Below are positions 43,683 through 51,889 of a DNA stretch of 64,000 bases, one piece after another (position 1 is the first letter of the stretch; each line of letters begins with the position of its first letter). The notes beneath the pieces are model-generated. The model made no database searches. It was given only the letters and a program-made list of their open reading frames with translations, and was not told the origin of the DNA. This DNA comes from Verrucomicrobium sp. BvORR034. GTDB lineage: Bacteria; Verrucomicrobiota; Verrucomicrobiia; Verrucomicrobiales; Verrucomicrobiaceae. Location of the stretch: assembly GCF_000739635.1 (NCBI RefSeq), contig NZ_BATQ01000151.1, positions 1 to 64,000 of the forward strand, in the 5' to 3' direction. Position numbers and translations under genes: made by a program.

Positions 43683-43761
43683 GCACCCGGCGTCAAAAAA
43701 AGCACCGGGAAGAAGGGTTGCTGCTGCACCCCTCCAAAAAAAGCAGCTATCAGCGGTTATC

Positions 43762-44943
43762 ATGACCGAAGCCGTCCGCTCCGCACCTGCCGTGTGCGAT
43801 CACTCCGCGTCAAAGGGAGAGACTGCACCGGCACCGCCCCCGCGAATGCAAGGGCAGCGGCAGCCAGGGCTGGACATCCTGCGCTGCCTGGCCGTGGCGC
43901 TCGTGCTGGGATCCCACTTCCCTGTGTGTCCCGAGGAAACCAGCCGCCCCCTGCATCAGGTGACTCAGATGCTGCGCACGGGCGGATGGGTAGGGGTGGA
44001 TCTTTTCTTTGTCCTGAGCGGTTTTTTGGTGTCTGGATTAATATTTGCGGAATGGCATAAAACGGGGTCGGTCAGGGTCGTGCGGTTCATGGTCCGCCGT
44101 TCGTTCAAGATCATCCCCTCCCTGTATTGCCTGATTGGCGTGACGGTGGTCGTTCAGTATCTGTCGGGCGGGGGCATCCCATGGAAGGCTGTGGCGGGTG
44201 AGCTTCTGTTTCTACAGAACTACTATCACCGGCTTTGGCAACACACCTGGTCTCTGGCGGTGGAGGAGCATTTCTACACCCTCGTGGCGCTGGTAGCGGC
44301 ATGGTGCCTATGGGAGCGGAAGCCTTGGCACAACGGGAAGGCACTGTCTGCGTCACTCCTGGCGGTCTGCGCCATCTGCTTGGGAGTGCGAATCTACAAT
44401 GCCTCTTTGCATCCGGGCTTTGCTGAGTACCTGCACTTGTACAAGACCCATCTGCGGCTGGATACGCTGGCCTTCGGAGTGCTCATTGCCAGCTACTGGC
44501 ACCGGCCGAACTCCAAGCTTCCCGCCTGGGCGCAAAAGCACACGCTGCCGCTCAACCTTGCAGGCGTCCTGGGATTCCTGCCCTTTTTCCTGATCACCCG
44601 CCAAACTCACTGGCTGATGTACACCGCCGGCCTGACCCTCCTGGCCCTGGCCTCCGGAGCACTGCTGCTGGGACTGGCAACAATGAAGCCAAGCAAACAG
44701 TGGGCCGTGGCAGCATTGACGTTTGTGGGTCGGAACTCCTATGGGATCTACCTCTGGCACCTGGCCCTGCCACGCTGGCTGGGGTTGATACCCGGGCTCA
44801 ATGAGGCGGGCGGCTTGAACTGGTGGACGCTGACCGCCATCTACTGGGCAGGTGCCATCCTCCTGGGGGTGATCTCCACCCGGCTGGTGGAAACGCCCTT
44901 CCTCGCCCTGCGCAATCGTTTTTTCCAGGCACGCACGGCTTGA
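43762..44943 (+). CDS. Acyltransferase family 3 membrane protein
   Basis: 393 residues, ATG at 43762. Ten or so TM segments follow the family opening PGLDILRCLAVALVLGSH, in which the conserved His of the catalytic region is present. WVGVDLFFVLSGFLVSG and HTWSLAVEEHFY are further signatures of the OafA/NolL/ExoZ type. These proteins move an acyl group, often acetyl, from the cytosol onto sugars on the periplasmic side. A relative lies at 47438. Confidence 0.9.
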   Translation: MTEAVRSAPAVCDHSASKGETAPAPPPRMQGQRQPGLDILRCLAVALVLGSHFPVCPEETSRPLHQVTQMLRTGGWVGVDLFFVLSGFLVSGLIFAEWHKTGSVRVVRFMVRRSFKIIPSLYCLIGVTVVVQYLSGGGIPWKAVAGELLFLQNYYHRLWQHTWSLAVEEHFYTLVALVAAWCLWERKPWHNGKALSASLLAVCAICLGVRIYNASLHPGFAEYLHLYKTHLRLDTLAFGVLIASYWHRPNSKLPAWAQKHTLPLNLAGVLGFLPFFLITRQTHWLMYTAGLTLLALASGALLLGLATMKPSKQWAVAALTFVGRNSYGIYLWHLALPRWLGLIPGLNEAGGLNWWTLTAIYWAGAILLGVISTRLVETPFLALRNRFFQARTA

Positions 44944-44994
44944 GCCGCCTGCCCGGTGGTGCTTTCAACTCTGTCCACTTCGTCCCACTTGTTG

Positions 44995-46128
44995 ATGCCA
45001 AGTTCCTCCAACACCCGTAGAGCCAGGCACCGTGTGCTGCTGGTCATGGATCTCATTCCTCGCGGTCGTCGCACCTGGGAGGCGTGGCTGCTGGATCTGA
45101 CGGCGACGTTGGCCGCAAGGGATTCCCAACTTTGCCTGCTCCTCCCAGAGGTCGGGCCGGAATGGTTCCAGCAAGAACTGGAAACTGCAGGAGGCCAATT
45201 GAGGGCGAATCCCGCACTGCGCGGGCGATTCGACAAACCAGTGGTTCAGGCGGCAATCACCGAGCTCCAACCCACCTCAGTGGTAGTGGGATTCTATCCC
45301 ATGCTCAGCCCGACCGTCTTGAGCACTGTGAGAATGCGACCGGTGACCGAGGCCTACTACATTGATCAGAGCTCCCTGGAGATCCCGGTGCGCACGGGAT
45401 GGAAGGGGCTGGCGACCCGGTTGCGGGGGCGGATGTTTTCCAAGCGATATCAAAAGATCATCACGGTCTCCGACTTCAAGGCAGGCCGACTGACGAGCCG
45501 ACTGGGGATACCTGGAGAACGGCTAAAACGCATCTACAACGGCGTGCCTCTACAGCGTTTCCAAACTCCCCCTACGCCAGGTGAACTGCGGGACGCGATC
45601 GTCTTTGCCGGGCAGATGGCTTCCTACAAGGGAGTGACCACCCTGCTCCAGGCCTACCGCCTGATGGCGGAGCGATGGCCGGACTGTCCCACGCTTCAGT
45701 TCGCCGGCGAGGGCCCGCTCAAGGAACCACTCATCCAGGAGATGCGTGACAGCCCGCTCGCGGGCAAGGTGGAGTTTCTAGGGCAGCGACAGGACGTGCC
45801 GGAACTGATGATGAGTGGACGTTGCGTGGTGATCCCCAGCGAGTGGGACGAAGCCTGTGCCTTTTCTGCACTGGAAGCGATGGCCGCAGGACGGCCTGTC
45901 ATCACCTCTGATGCTGGCTCGCTCCCCGAACTGATGGGCCCCGACGGGGTCGTCTTCAAGAAGAAGGACGTCTCCGGACTCTCCAGTGCGCTGGAGAAAG
46001 TGCTGCGGGGTGAGCTGTCCCCATCCCCGGACGAAAAGGCCGCCCGACTGCGCAAACGGGCGTTCGAACACTTCACGCTGGAACGCATGACCCGAGAATA
46101 CGCGGACCTGCTGGCTCCGATGAAATAA
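44995..46128 (+). CDS. GT4 family glycosyltransferase
   Basis: 377 residues from the ATG at 44995 (MPSSSNTRRA); upstream GTGs would add an unlikely leader. GT-B landmarks: VLLVMDLIPRGRRTWEAWL, YIDQSSLE, ITVSDFKAGRL, IYNGVPLQRF, IVFAGQMASYKGV and the donor site PSEWDEACAFSALEAMAAG with EX7E, followed by PVITSDAGSLPELM. It is a retaining cytosolic transferase. It follows the acyltransferase by 51 bp and is 8 bp from the next gene. Confidence 0.86.
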   Translation: MPSSSNTRRARHRVLLVMDLIPRGRRTWEAWLLDLTATLAARDSQLCLLLPEVGPEWFQQELETAGGQLRANPALRGRFDKPVVQAAITELQPTSVVVGFYPMLSPTVLSTVRMRPVTEAYYIDQSSLEIPVRTGWKGLATRLRGRMFSKRYQKIITVSDFKAGRLTSRLGIPGERLKRIYNGVPLQRFQTPPTPGELRDAIVFAGQMASYKGVTTLLQAYRLMAERWPDCPTLQFAGEGPLKEPLIQEMRDSPLAGKVEFLGQRQDVPELMMSGRCVVIPSEWDEACAFSALEAMAAGRPVITSDAGSLPELMGPDGVVFKKKDVSGLSSALEKVLRGELSPSPDEKAARLRKRAFEHFTLERMTREYADLLAPMK

Positions 46129-46136
46129 CGGCGCGG

Positions 46137-47441
46137 ATGCAGCTCCTCCAAACCAGACTGAAAGACGGGCTGACGCACCACCGCGGCCTGCGCAATGCCA
46201 AGGCCCTGCTGCAGCATGCGGCAGGAGTCCTGCGCAGAGACCCGGTGCAGAGCCTGCTGGCCTATCAGGGTGCGGAGTCCCCTTGGGTCGAAAGACGCGT
46301 CAATCCCCACCGGGATGGAAAGGCGCTCCTGAATGAAGCGGCGGTGATTCCCCTGCTGGAGCGCTACCGGCAGATCTATGAGGGCGACCCAGTGCTCTCA
46401 AGAAGTTTGATCCTGAAACCTCCGGGACTAGACGGTGAAAAAGGCGTGCTCTATGTGGCCTTCGAATACAATCTGTACCGCCTGCTGCGAGGGCTGGCCG
46501 ACCCGGCCGAGCTTCTGAACCGGTATGATCTAGTACTCTCCACAAGCTGGTCCCCCACCAGCTACGGGCTGCTGGAATGGGCGCTGCGGATTGTGCCGGG
46601 TACTCTCTACCTGGAGGCCGGCAACCCTGCGGAGATCGCCAAGCTGGAGGCCTATCACCCGAGGATCCGCTGCGTCAGCACCATGCCGTGTGAATGGATC
46701 CATCCCGACAATTTCAACCCCAAGCCCCACGCAGCCCGCGCCTATGATATCCTGATGGTGGCCAACTGGGCCCCATTCAAACGGCACTACGAACTCTTCG
46801 CCGCGCTGGCGAAGCTGCCTGCATCGCTCAAGGTCGCCCTCATCGGCCAAAAGGAGGCGGGGCGGACCGCGCAGAGCATCACCGCCACGGCGCGCAGCTT
46901 GGGGGCGAAACAAGAGCTGGAGGTCTTCGAAAGCCTGCCCATCCAGAAAGTGCGGGAGATCCAGTGCGACAGCAAAACGGCGGTGCTGATGAGCCGCCGC
47001 GAGGGCAGTTGTGTGGCTGCGATGGAGGCCCTCTTTGCCAACACGCCGCTAGGCATGCGGGCAGACGCCCACGTGGGATCAAGGAAATATGTGAACGAAC
47101 ATACAGGGAGGCTCCTCAACCCGCAGCGGGGCATTCACCATGAACTGGCGGCGCTGCTGGAGGCTGCCCCACATTTGGAGCCACGGCAGTGGGCGGTGGA
47201 CCACCTTTCCTGCCACCACGCGATCACCAGGCTCAACAATGAGCTCAAAAAACACGCAGTCGAACAGGGTTGTCGCTGGACGCGGGATCTGGCGGCCATG
47301 TGCTGGAATCCCTATCCCGGCTATGTGCGGGAGCAGGACTGGCAGGAGCTGCGCCCGTTGTATGAGGGGCTGCACAGCGAGTTTCCCAATGTCTTTCCAT
47401 TGAACCTCGTGGAATCCCCCCGGGGCATCCGTTCATCATGA
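46137..47441 (+). CDS. GT4-like glycosyltransferase
   Basis: 434 residues, ATG at 46137. The N-terminal half is divergent (ILKPPGLDGEKGVLYVAFEY, STSWSPTSYGLLEWAL). The C-terminal Rossmann domain has ILMVANWAPFKRHYEL, VALIGQKEAGRT and SRREGSCVAAMEALFANTPLG, where Glu and Glu are spaced EX7E. It is probably a cytosolic GT-B enzyme. Its stop overlaps the ATG of the next acyltransferase (ATGA), so the two are translationally coupled and may act on the same residue. Confidence 0.75.
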   Translation: MQLLQTRLKDGLTHHRGLRNAKALLQHAAGVLRRDPVQSLLAYQGAESPWVERRVNPHRDGKALLNEAAVIPLLERYRQIYEGDPVLSRSLILKPPGLDGEKGVLYVAFEYNLYRLLRGLADPAELLNRYDLVLSTSWSPTSYGLLEWALRIVPGTLYLEAGNPAEIAKLEAYHPRIRCVSTMPCEWIHPDNFNPKPHAARAYDILMVANWAPFKRHYELFAALAKLPASLKVALIGQKEAGRTAQSITATARSLGAKQELEVFESLPIQKVREIQCDSKTAVLMSRREGSCVAAMEALFANTPLGMRADAHVGSRKYVNEHTGRLLNPQRGIHHELAALLEAAPHLEPRQWAVDHLSCHHAITRLNNELKKHAVEQGCRWTRDLAAMCWNPYPGYVREQDWQELRPLYEGLHSEFPNVFPLNLVESPRGIRSS

Positions 47442-48688
47442 TCACGAGTTCCAGCCAGCGGAATCTGATGCTCGATGTCATCCGGGCGTTTGCCGTGCTC
47501 ATCGTGCTGGTGCATCACATTGATGGGAATCTGAGCGTGAGCAGGGCGGAGCAGGCATCCTTTGCCCCTTATGCACCGCTCTTCGTTCCGGGCTGGGTGG
47601 GGGTGCCGATTTTCTTTGTCCTTTCAGGATTCCTGATCGGCTCCCTCTTGATCCAGGAACATGTGCGGACCGGTTCCGTCAACGTTGGACGGTTCCTCGT
47701 TCGCCGGGGTTTCAAAATCTACCCGCCGTTCTACATCCTGCTGGCGGGCTACATCCTGCTGATGGTGGCCGGAGGTTCCCGCCCTGAACCCGAACGGCTG
47801 ATGCGGGAGATCCTTTTCCTGCAAAACTATGGCTCAGGGGGGCTCATGGATGTGACGTGGTCCCTGGCCGTGGAGGAGCATTTTTATTTCCTCTTTGCCG
47901 CCCTGGTGTGGCTCAGCCTGAGTCTGCGGGGTCGTTCGAGTGGTGGTCCGGATGCTGCAACACAGGTGACCACCGCCAAGGTATTTGGCTTCCTGCCCTC
48001 GCTGGCAGCGGGTTTTGCGCTGGCGTGCCTCGTGCTTCGGATCGTGGAGTTCGCCCCGTATGTGTCGGGCTCGCTGGACAACACTATGAAGAACACCCAC
48101 CACCGGATTGATGCCCTTTTCATCGGTGCGGCGCTAGCCTATCTGCACTGGCGGGGCGCCACCTGGCGCTTGCTGAGCCAGCCCGTTTGGAAGGTGACCG
48201 CGATCACCCTGACGCTGACGACCTTTGTGCTGGTGGCCTTGTCTGGTGGCAGCAGCATTGACCGGTTCCACAAGGTGACCTGGCTGTACCTGCTGGTCTC
48301 TCTCGCCACGAGCTATGTCGTCTACTTGGCCCTGGTGTGGCAGGGCCGCAGCCATGCCTTGCTCAAAGGTCTGGCCTCGGTGGGAACGGCCTCATACTGC
48401 ATCTATCTGGTCCATATACCGGTGTACCGCGTGGTGGCCAAGCTGTCGTTTTTCCAGTCCCTGCCTTATCCGCTTGCCGCCAAGATCTTCTGTGCCCTGC
48501 TCCTGGCCATTGTGGTCGGTTTTGTCATGACCCGCATCGTGGAGGTGCCCTTCCTGCAACTCAGGAACCGGCTCTTCCCCTCCACCACCACAGCGCTGGG
48601 AACTCCTGGGCCAGCCGGATCCCTCCCTCCCGGGAAAGCAGCCGCTCCCGGTCCACCTCCAGAGCCCCCGCCCAACCAAATCTCGTAG
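47438..48688 (+). CDS. Acyltransferase family 3 membrane protein
   Basis: 416 residues, ATG at 47438 overlapping the previous stop. Family blocks: LMLDVIRAFAVLIVLVHHID, WVGVPIFFVLSGFLIGSLL, FLVRRGFKIYPPFY and VTWSLAVEEHFYFL, with about ten TM helices. The C-terminal 35 residues are Pro/Gly-rich and cytosolic-looking. It is the second O-acyltransferase of the cluster, so at least two acyl decorations are possible. Confidence 0.9.
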   Translation: MITSSSQRNLMLDVIRAFAVLIVLVHHIDGNLSVSRAEQASFAPYAPLFVPGWVGVPIFFVLSGFLIGSLLIQEHVRTGSVNVGRFLVRRGFKIYPPFYILLAGYILLMVAGGSRPEPERLMREILFLQNYGSGGLMDVTWSLAVEEHFYFLFAALVWLSLSLRGRSSGGPDAATQVTTAKVFGFLPSLAAGFALACLVLRIVEFAPYVSGSLDNTMKNTHHRIDALFIGAALAYLHWRGATWRLLSQPVWKVTAITLTLTTFVLVALSGGSSIDRFHKVTWLYLLVSLATSYVVYLALVWQGRSHALLKGLASVGTASYCIYLVHIPVYRVVAKLSFFQSLPYPLAAKIFCALLLAIVVGFVMTRIVEVPFLQLRNRLFPSTTTALGTPGPAGSLPPGKAAAPGPPPEPPPNQIS

Positions 48689-48709
48689 CTCTGGCTCCTG
48701 CCAAGTATC

Positions 48710-49597
48710 ATGTCTCTGGATCTTCTGCGTAAATTCCTCCGCAGCTGGCTCTCACTTTCCGCACCCATGGCCGTGGCCATGGATGCCGCCCAGTCTGACT
48801 TCGATGTTCACTTGCTCTGCTGCAGGAAGGATGTGCCGATGGCCACGGCAGGGCTCATGAGCTTCTGCAAGGCCTGGACCGGAGCGCCATTCGGGCTCCA
48901 CATCCACAGTGATGGCAGCCTGGAACAGGAGGACATCGACTTTCTCCAGAAGCGCTTCACTGGAGTGCGGGTGCATTCCAACATCGATCCTGCCATCCAC
49001 AAGGCCATGACGGCCAATCTGCCAACGGCAGCGCGTGTGCGGTACTCGCTGAAGTCGGTCCTGTTGCAAAAGATCCTGGATCCCTACTGCGTGGCCGGCT
49101 CCCGCCCCATCATGATCCTGGACTCAGACATTCTGTGGTTCCAGCCCCCCCAGCTCATGGTGGAGCACCTCGAACGAGGATGTCCTCATCCGCTGGTAAC
49201 CCGGGGCAATGGGGATACTCCTTTCGAGTTCGGAGATCATGCGGGATTCCCGCGAGAATGCTCCCGGGTGAACTCCGGGGTGGTGCTGTATCGCCGGTCA
49301 CAACTCGACAGCGAAGTCCTGGAAAGTTTCCTTGAATCCGCTGATCTGGATCGCCGCCTGAATGCCCACTTCGTGGAGCAAACAGCCTATGCGCTGGCTC
49401 TACGCGACTTTCAGTTCCTGCCCTACCAGCAATACACCATTGACCTCCCGAAAGACGCTCACACCGTCTGCCGACACTACACGGGACCGAGGCGGGATGA
49501 ATGGCTCAAGGAGAACCTGCAGTTCCTGCTGACACTCCCCTTCCGGCGGCCAGCACGAAAAGTGACGGGCATCGAAACGGCACCGATTCCGATCTGA
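48710..49597 (+). CDS. Putative GT-A glycosyltransferase
   Basis: 295 residues, ATG at 48710. A GT-A-like core is visible: DVHLLCCRKDVPMATAGLMS, FGLHIHSDGSL, RYSLKSVLLQKILDPY and the metal-binding IMILDSDILWFQPP (DSD), then RVNSGVVLYRRSQL and the late HYTGPRRDEWL with a His that often binds diphosphate. These features recall nucleotide-diphospho-sugar transferases with a GT8/GT24-like order. No specific family is certain. It precedes the VanZ-like gene by 10 bp. Confidence 0.7.
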   Translation: MSLDLLRKFLRSWLSLSAPMAVAMDAAQSDFDVHLLCCRKDVPMATAGLMSFCKAWTGAPFGLHIHSDGSLEQEDIDFLQKRFTGVRVHSNIDPAIHKAMTANLPTAARVRYSLKSVLLQKILDPYCVAGSRPIMILDSDILWFQPPQLMVEHLERGCPHPLVTRGNGDTPFEFGDHAGFPRECSRVNSGVVLYRRSQLDSEVLESFLESADLDRRLNAHFVEQTAYALALRDFQFLPYQQYTIDLPKDAHTVCRHYTGPRRDEWLKENLQFLLTLPFRRPARKVTGIETAPIPI

Positions 49598-49607
49598 CCG
49601 TACTCTT

Positions 49608-50522
49608 ATGCCGCTCGCGATGAAGCAAGGGCTCCCTTCATTCTCCAAGCTGGGAATCTTTGGCCCTTGCGCACTGATTCTGGGAATCAGCGTGGCGTTG
49701 CTGCTCCCCCTGCCCCAACCTGGGGACTCTGGCTGGGGGCCTCTCCTTTGGGACTGGGGTCATGTGCCCCTCTTTGCCGCGCTGGGATGGAGTCTGGCAC
49801 CCCGACGAGGGAGGCCGGGCGAAGGATTCCGCTGGTTCCTCGCGGTATCGTGCCTGGTATTGCTTCCCTTTTTGATGGAAGGAATGCAGGCGCTGACCTC
49901 CCGCAATCCGGACTGGCGCGACGGGCTCCACGGCATGCTTGGAGGTCTGGCTGGCTTGACGTTCCGTTTTGCGTGGTATCAGTCGCGCCGTCGGAAGTGG
50001 GGACTGCTCGCCGTGTCTGTGCTGCTCGTGCTCACCGCCTCCTGGCCGTTGATCAGGTACGGAAGCGCATTGATCCCGGGGAGAAAGGCGTTTCCGCATC
50101 TGACTCCTTTCACCTGGCTGGGAACGACACCTTTTTGGGCGATGGAGGTAGGTGGAGTAGAGCGTCCTCTCGAATACGAGGCGGGTACCGTGGTTTTGCC
50201 AGTAGAACCGCGTGGCCACACCAGCCTGCAGTATTGGCCGCCGACCGAACGCTGGGCAGACTTCGCCCAGCTTTCCATCCGATGCAGGTCAGGAGCGGCC
50301 GCCCCTTTCGTACTAGGGGTGCGGGTGGACGGACAGGAATCTTCCCGCCGTCTGCGACTCCAGGCGACGGTGAACCCGGGTGACAATGACCTCCTGATCC
50401 CCCTCGAGGAGGGAAGTGATGCCGCGGAAGTGCTCCGCGCCGTTCACAAACTGACCCTGTTCTCTCAAGATCCCGGCACTCAGGGCTGGCTGTCGATTGA
50501 GAGAATCGCCCTTATCCCGTAG
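49608..50522 (+). CDS. VanZ-like membrane protein with C-terminal beta domain
   Basis: 304 residues, ATG at 49608 (a second ATG four codons later). The N-terminal 150 residues hold four or five TM segments with DWGHVPLFAALGWSL and NPDWRDGLHGMLGGLAG, the pattern of VanZ-like proteins (D..KH..F...LG...D...N..G). The C-terminal half (about 175-304) is extramembrane and beta-rich, ending LSIERIALIP, and looks like a jelly-roll that could bind carbohydrate. VanZ-like proteins are common at the ends of polysaccharide loci; their role is unclear. It converges with the GT2 on the minus strand with 4 bp between. Confidence 0.72.
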   Translation: MPLAMKQGLPSFSKLGIFGPCALILGISVALLLPLPQPGDSGWGPLLWDWGHVPLFAALGWSLAPRRGRPGEGFRWFLAVSCLVLLPFLMEGMQALTSRNPDWRDGLHGMLGGLAGLTFRFAWYQSRRRKWGLLAVSVLLVLTASWPLIRYGSALIPGRKAFPHLTPFTWLGTTPFWAMEVGGVERPLEYEAGTVVLPVEPRGHTSLQYWPPTERWADFAQLSIRCRSGAAAPFVLGVRVDGQESSRRLRLQATVNPGDNDLLIPLEEGSDAAEVLRAVHKLTLFSQDPGTQGWLSIERIALIP

Positions 50523-50526
50523 GCAT

Positions 50527-51654
50527 TTACCGCTCGTACCGCTTCAGCGTGTGCAAGCCCAGCAGGCCGAGGCACAGGAGGAGCGGGACGCTGAGGAAGT
50601 GGACAATGGCCACGAGGGTGTGGGTGAGATTGAGCCCCGCGAAGCTGGAGCCTGCCCAGATGACGAAGACGGAGAGCACCACGAGGGCGATGGCCAGCAT
50701 CACGCCTGAAAGCAGGAAGAAGAGAGTGCCCTCGTCCATGTTGATCAGCCAGCGCGTGATGCCTGCCGGCTTGTCACTGGAGCGCAGGTAGCACATGCAG
50801 GAGTACATGTAGAACTGCGTGCCGACCAACCCGGCCAGAAGGAGGAGCGCCTGGCTGTGGAGGTCAAAGATATTCAGCCCCAGGAAATTCACGGGACCGG
50901 TGATGACAGCGAGGATCTGCAGCAAAGTGGCGAACACGACGGCAATGAGGCCAAGCCACTCAAACATCTGAGGCCGCTCTGAGAAGATGAAGAGCAGGTG
51001 CCGCATGCCATCCCGCCAGGTGCGCAGATGCGGCACGCGATCCGGCGGGTTGGGATTCAGGCCAGAGGGGATCTCCACGTATTGGGCGCGGTGTTTGAGC
51101 GCCTTGATGAGCAACTCGGAGGCGAACTCCATGCCGGAAGAACGCACCGCCCAGGCCTGAAACGAGGTTTTGCGCAGGCAGCGGAAGCCAGAATTGCAGT
51201 CGGACAGTTTCCCCTGGAAGAACAGGTTGATCAGGGAGGTCAGCACCGGCGTGCCCAGATAGCGGTGCAGTGTGGGCATGGCACCAGGCTTGATGACCCC
51301 TTTGATGCGCGAGGCGATGCCCATGTCCGCATCGGCAGTCGAAGTCGCCTCATAGAGCGGCAGGGCGTGCTCGTAGAGGTAGGTGTTGTCCGCATCGGCG
51401 AACATCACATACCGCCCCTCTGCCGCCTCAATGCCGCCACTGAGCGCGGCTCCATAGCCTCTCCTCGTGACCGGCACGACCCGGGCTCCCAGCGAGGTGG
51501 CGATTTCCCTTGAACGGTCGGTGCTGCCGTTGTCAGCCACGACAATCTCATAGCGGAGCCCGGCCGCTTTCTCCAGCGACTGGCGAACCTTGGTGATGCA
51601 CTCACCCAGGGATTTTTCTTCGTTGAGACAGGGAAAAACAAACGTCAGATCCAC
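50527..51654 (-). CDS. Membrane GT2 glycosyltransferase (polyprenyl-phosphate type)
   Basis: 375 residues from the GTG at 51654 (reads VDLTFVFPCLNEEKSL). An alternative GTG at 51744 would add 30 Ser/Lys/Arg-rich residues not expected for the family. The GT-A domain has VVADNGSTDRS, RRGYGAALSGGI, FADADNTYLYEH (DXD), SRIKGVIKPGAMP and NSGFRCLRKTSF. Four C-terminal TM segments follow from about 245. It resembles the GtrB/DPM-like group that loads a sugar onto undecaprenyl phosphate, and it could supply the donor for the GT-C protein at 5691. Confidence 0.82.
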   Translation of the reverse strand: MDLTFVFPCLNEEKSLGECITKVRQSLEKAAGLRYEIVVADNGSTDRSREIATSLGARVVPVTRRGYGAALSGGIEAAEGRYVMFADADNTYLYEHALPLYEATSTADADMGIASRIKGVIKPGAMPTLHRYLGTPVLTSLINLFFQGKLSDCNSGFRCLRKTSFQAWAVRSSGMEFASELLIKALKHRAQYVEIPSGLNPNPPDRVPHLRTWRDGMRHLLFIFSERPQMFEWLGLIAVVFATLLQILAVITGPVNFLGLNIFDLHSQALLLLAGLVGTQFYMYSCMCYLRSSDKPAGITRWLINMDEGTLFFLLSGVMLAIALVVLSVFVIWAGSSFAGLNLTHTLVAIVHFLSVPLLLCLGLLGLHTLKRYER

Positions 51655-51889
51655 GGCGCGGCAATCTGGGGAGTTTGGTGAACGACGCGAGTCTTTTTTC
51701 GCTTCAAAATTACCTCTTACGGCAGGTGGATTCACGGTCTCCACTCACGCCCGAGTGGCGTCCGCAGCCAGAATCGTCGGGCGTTTTATCCAAACAGATC
51801 CTAAGAAAGTTCCAGGGCGGGTCTGAACCAAAAGTTGTCCTAATCGGATCACCAAATGTGATTGCACGGTACGTATTGTCCATCCTCCT

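Noticed and set aside
43683-43761. Terminator formed by CCCGG/CCGGG with A-rich stretches
   Set aside because: The stem is only 5 bp with a 14-nt loop and no T tract on the coding strand.
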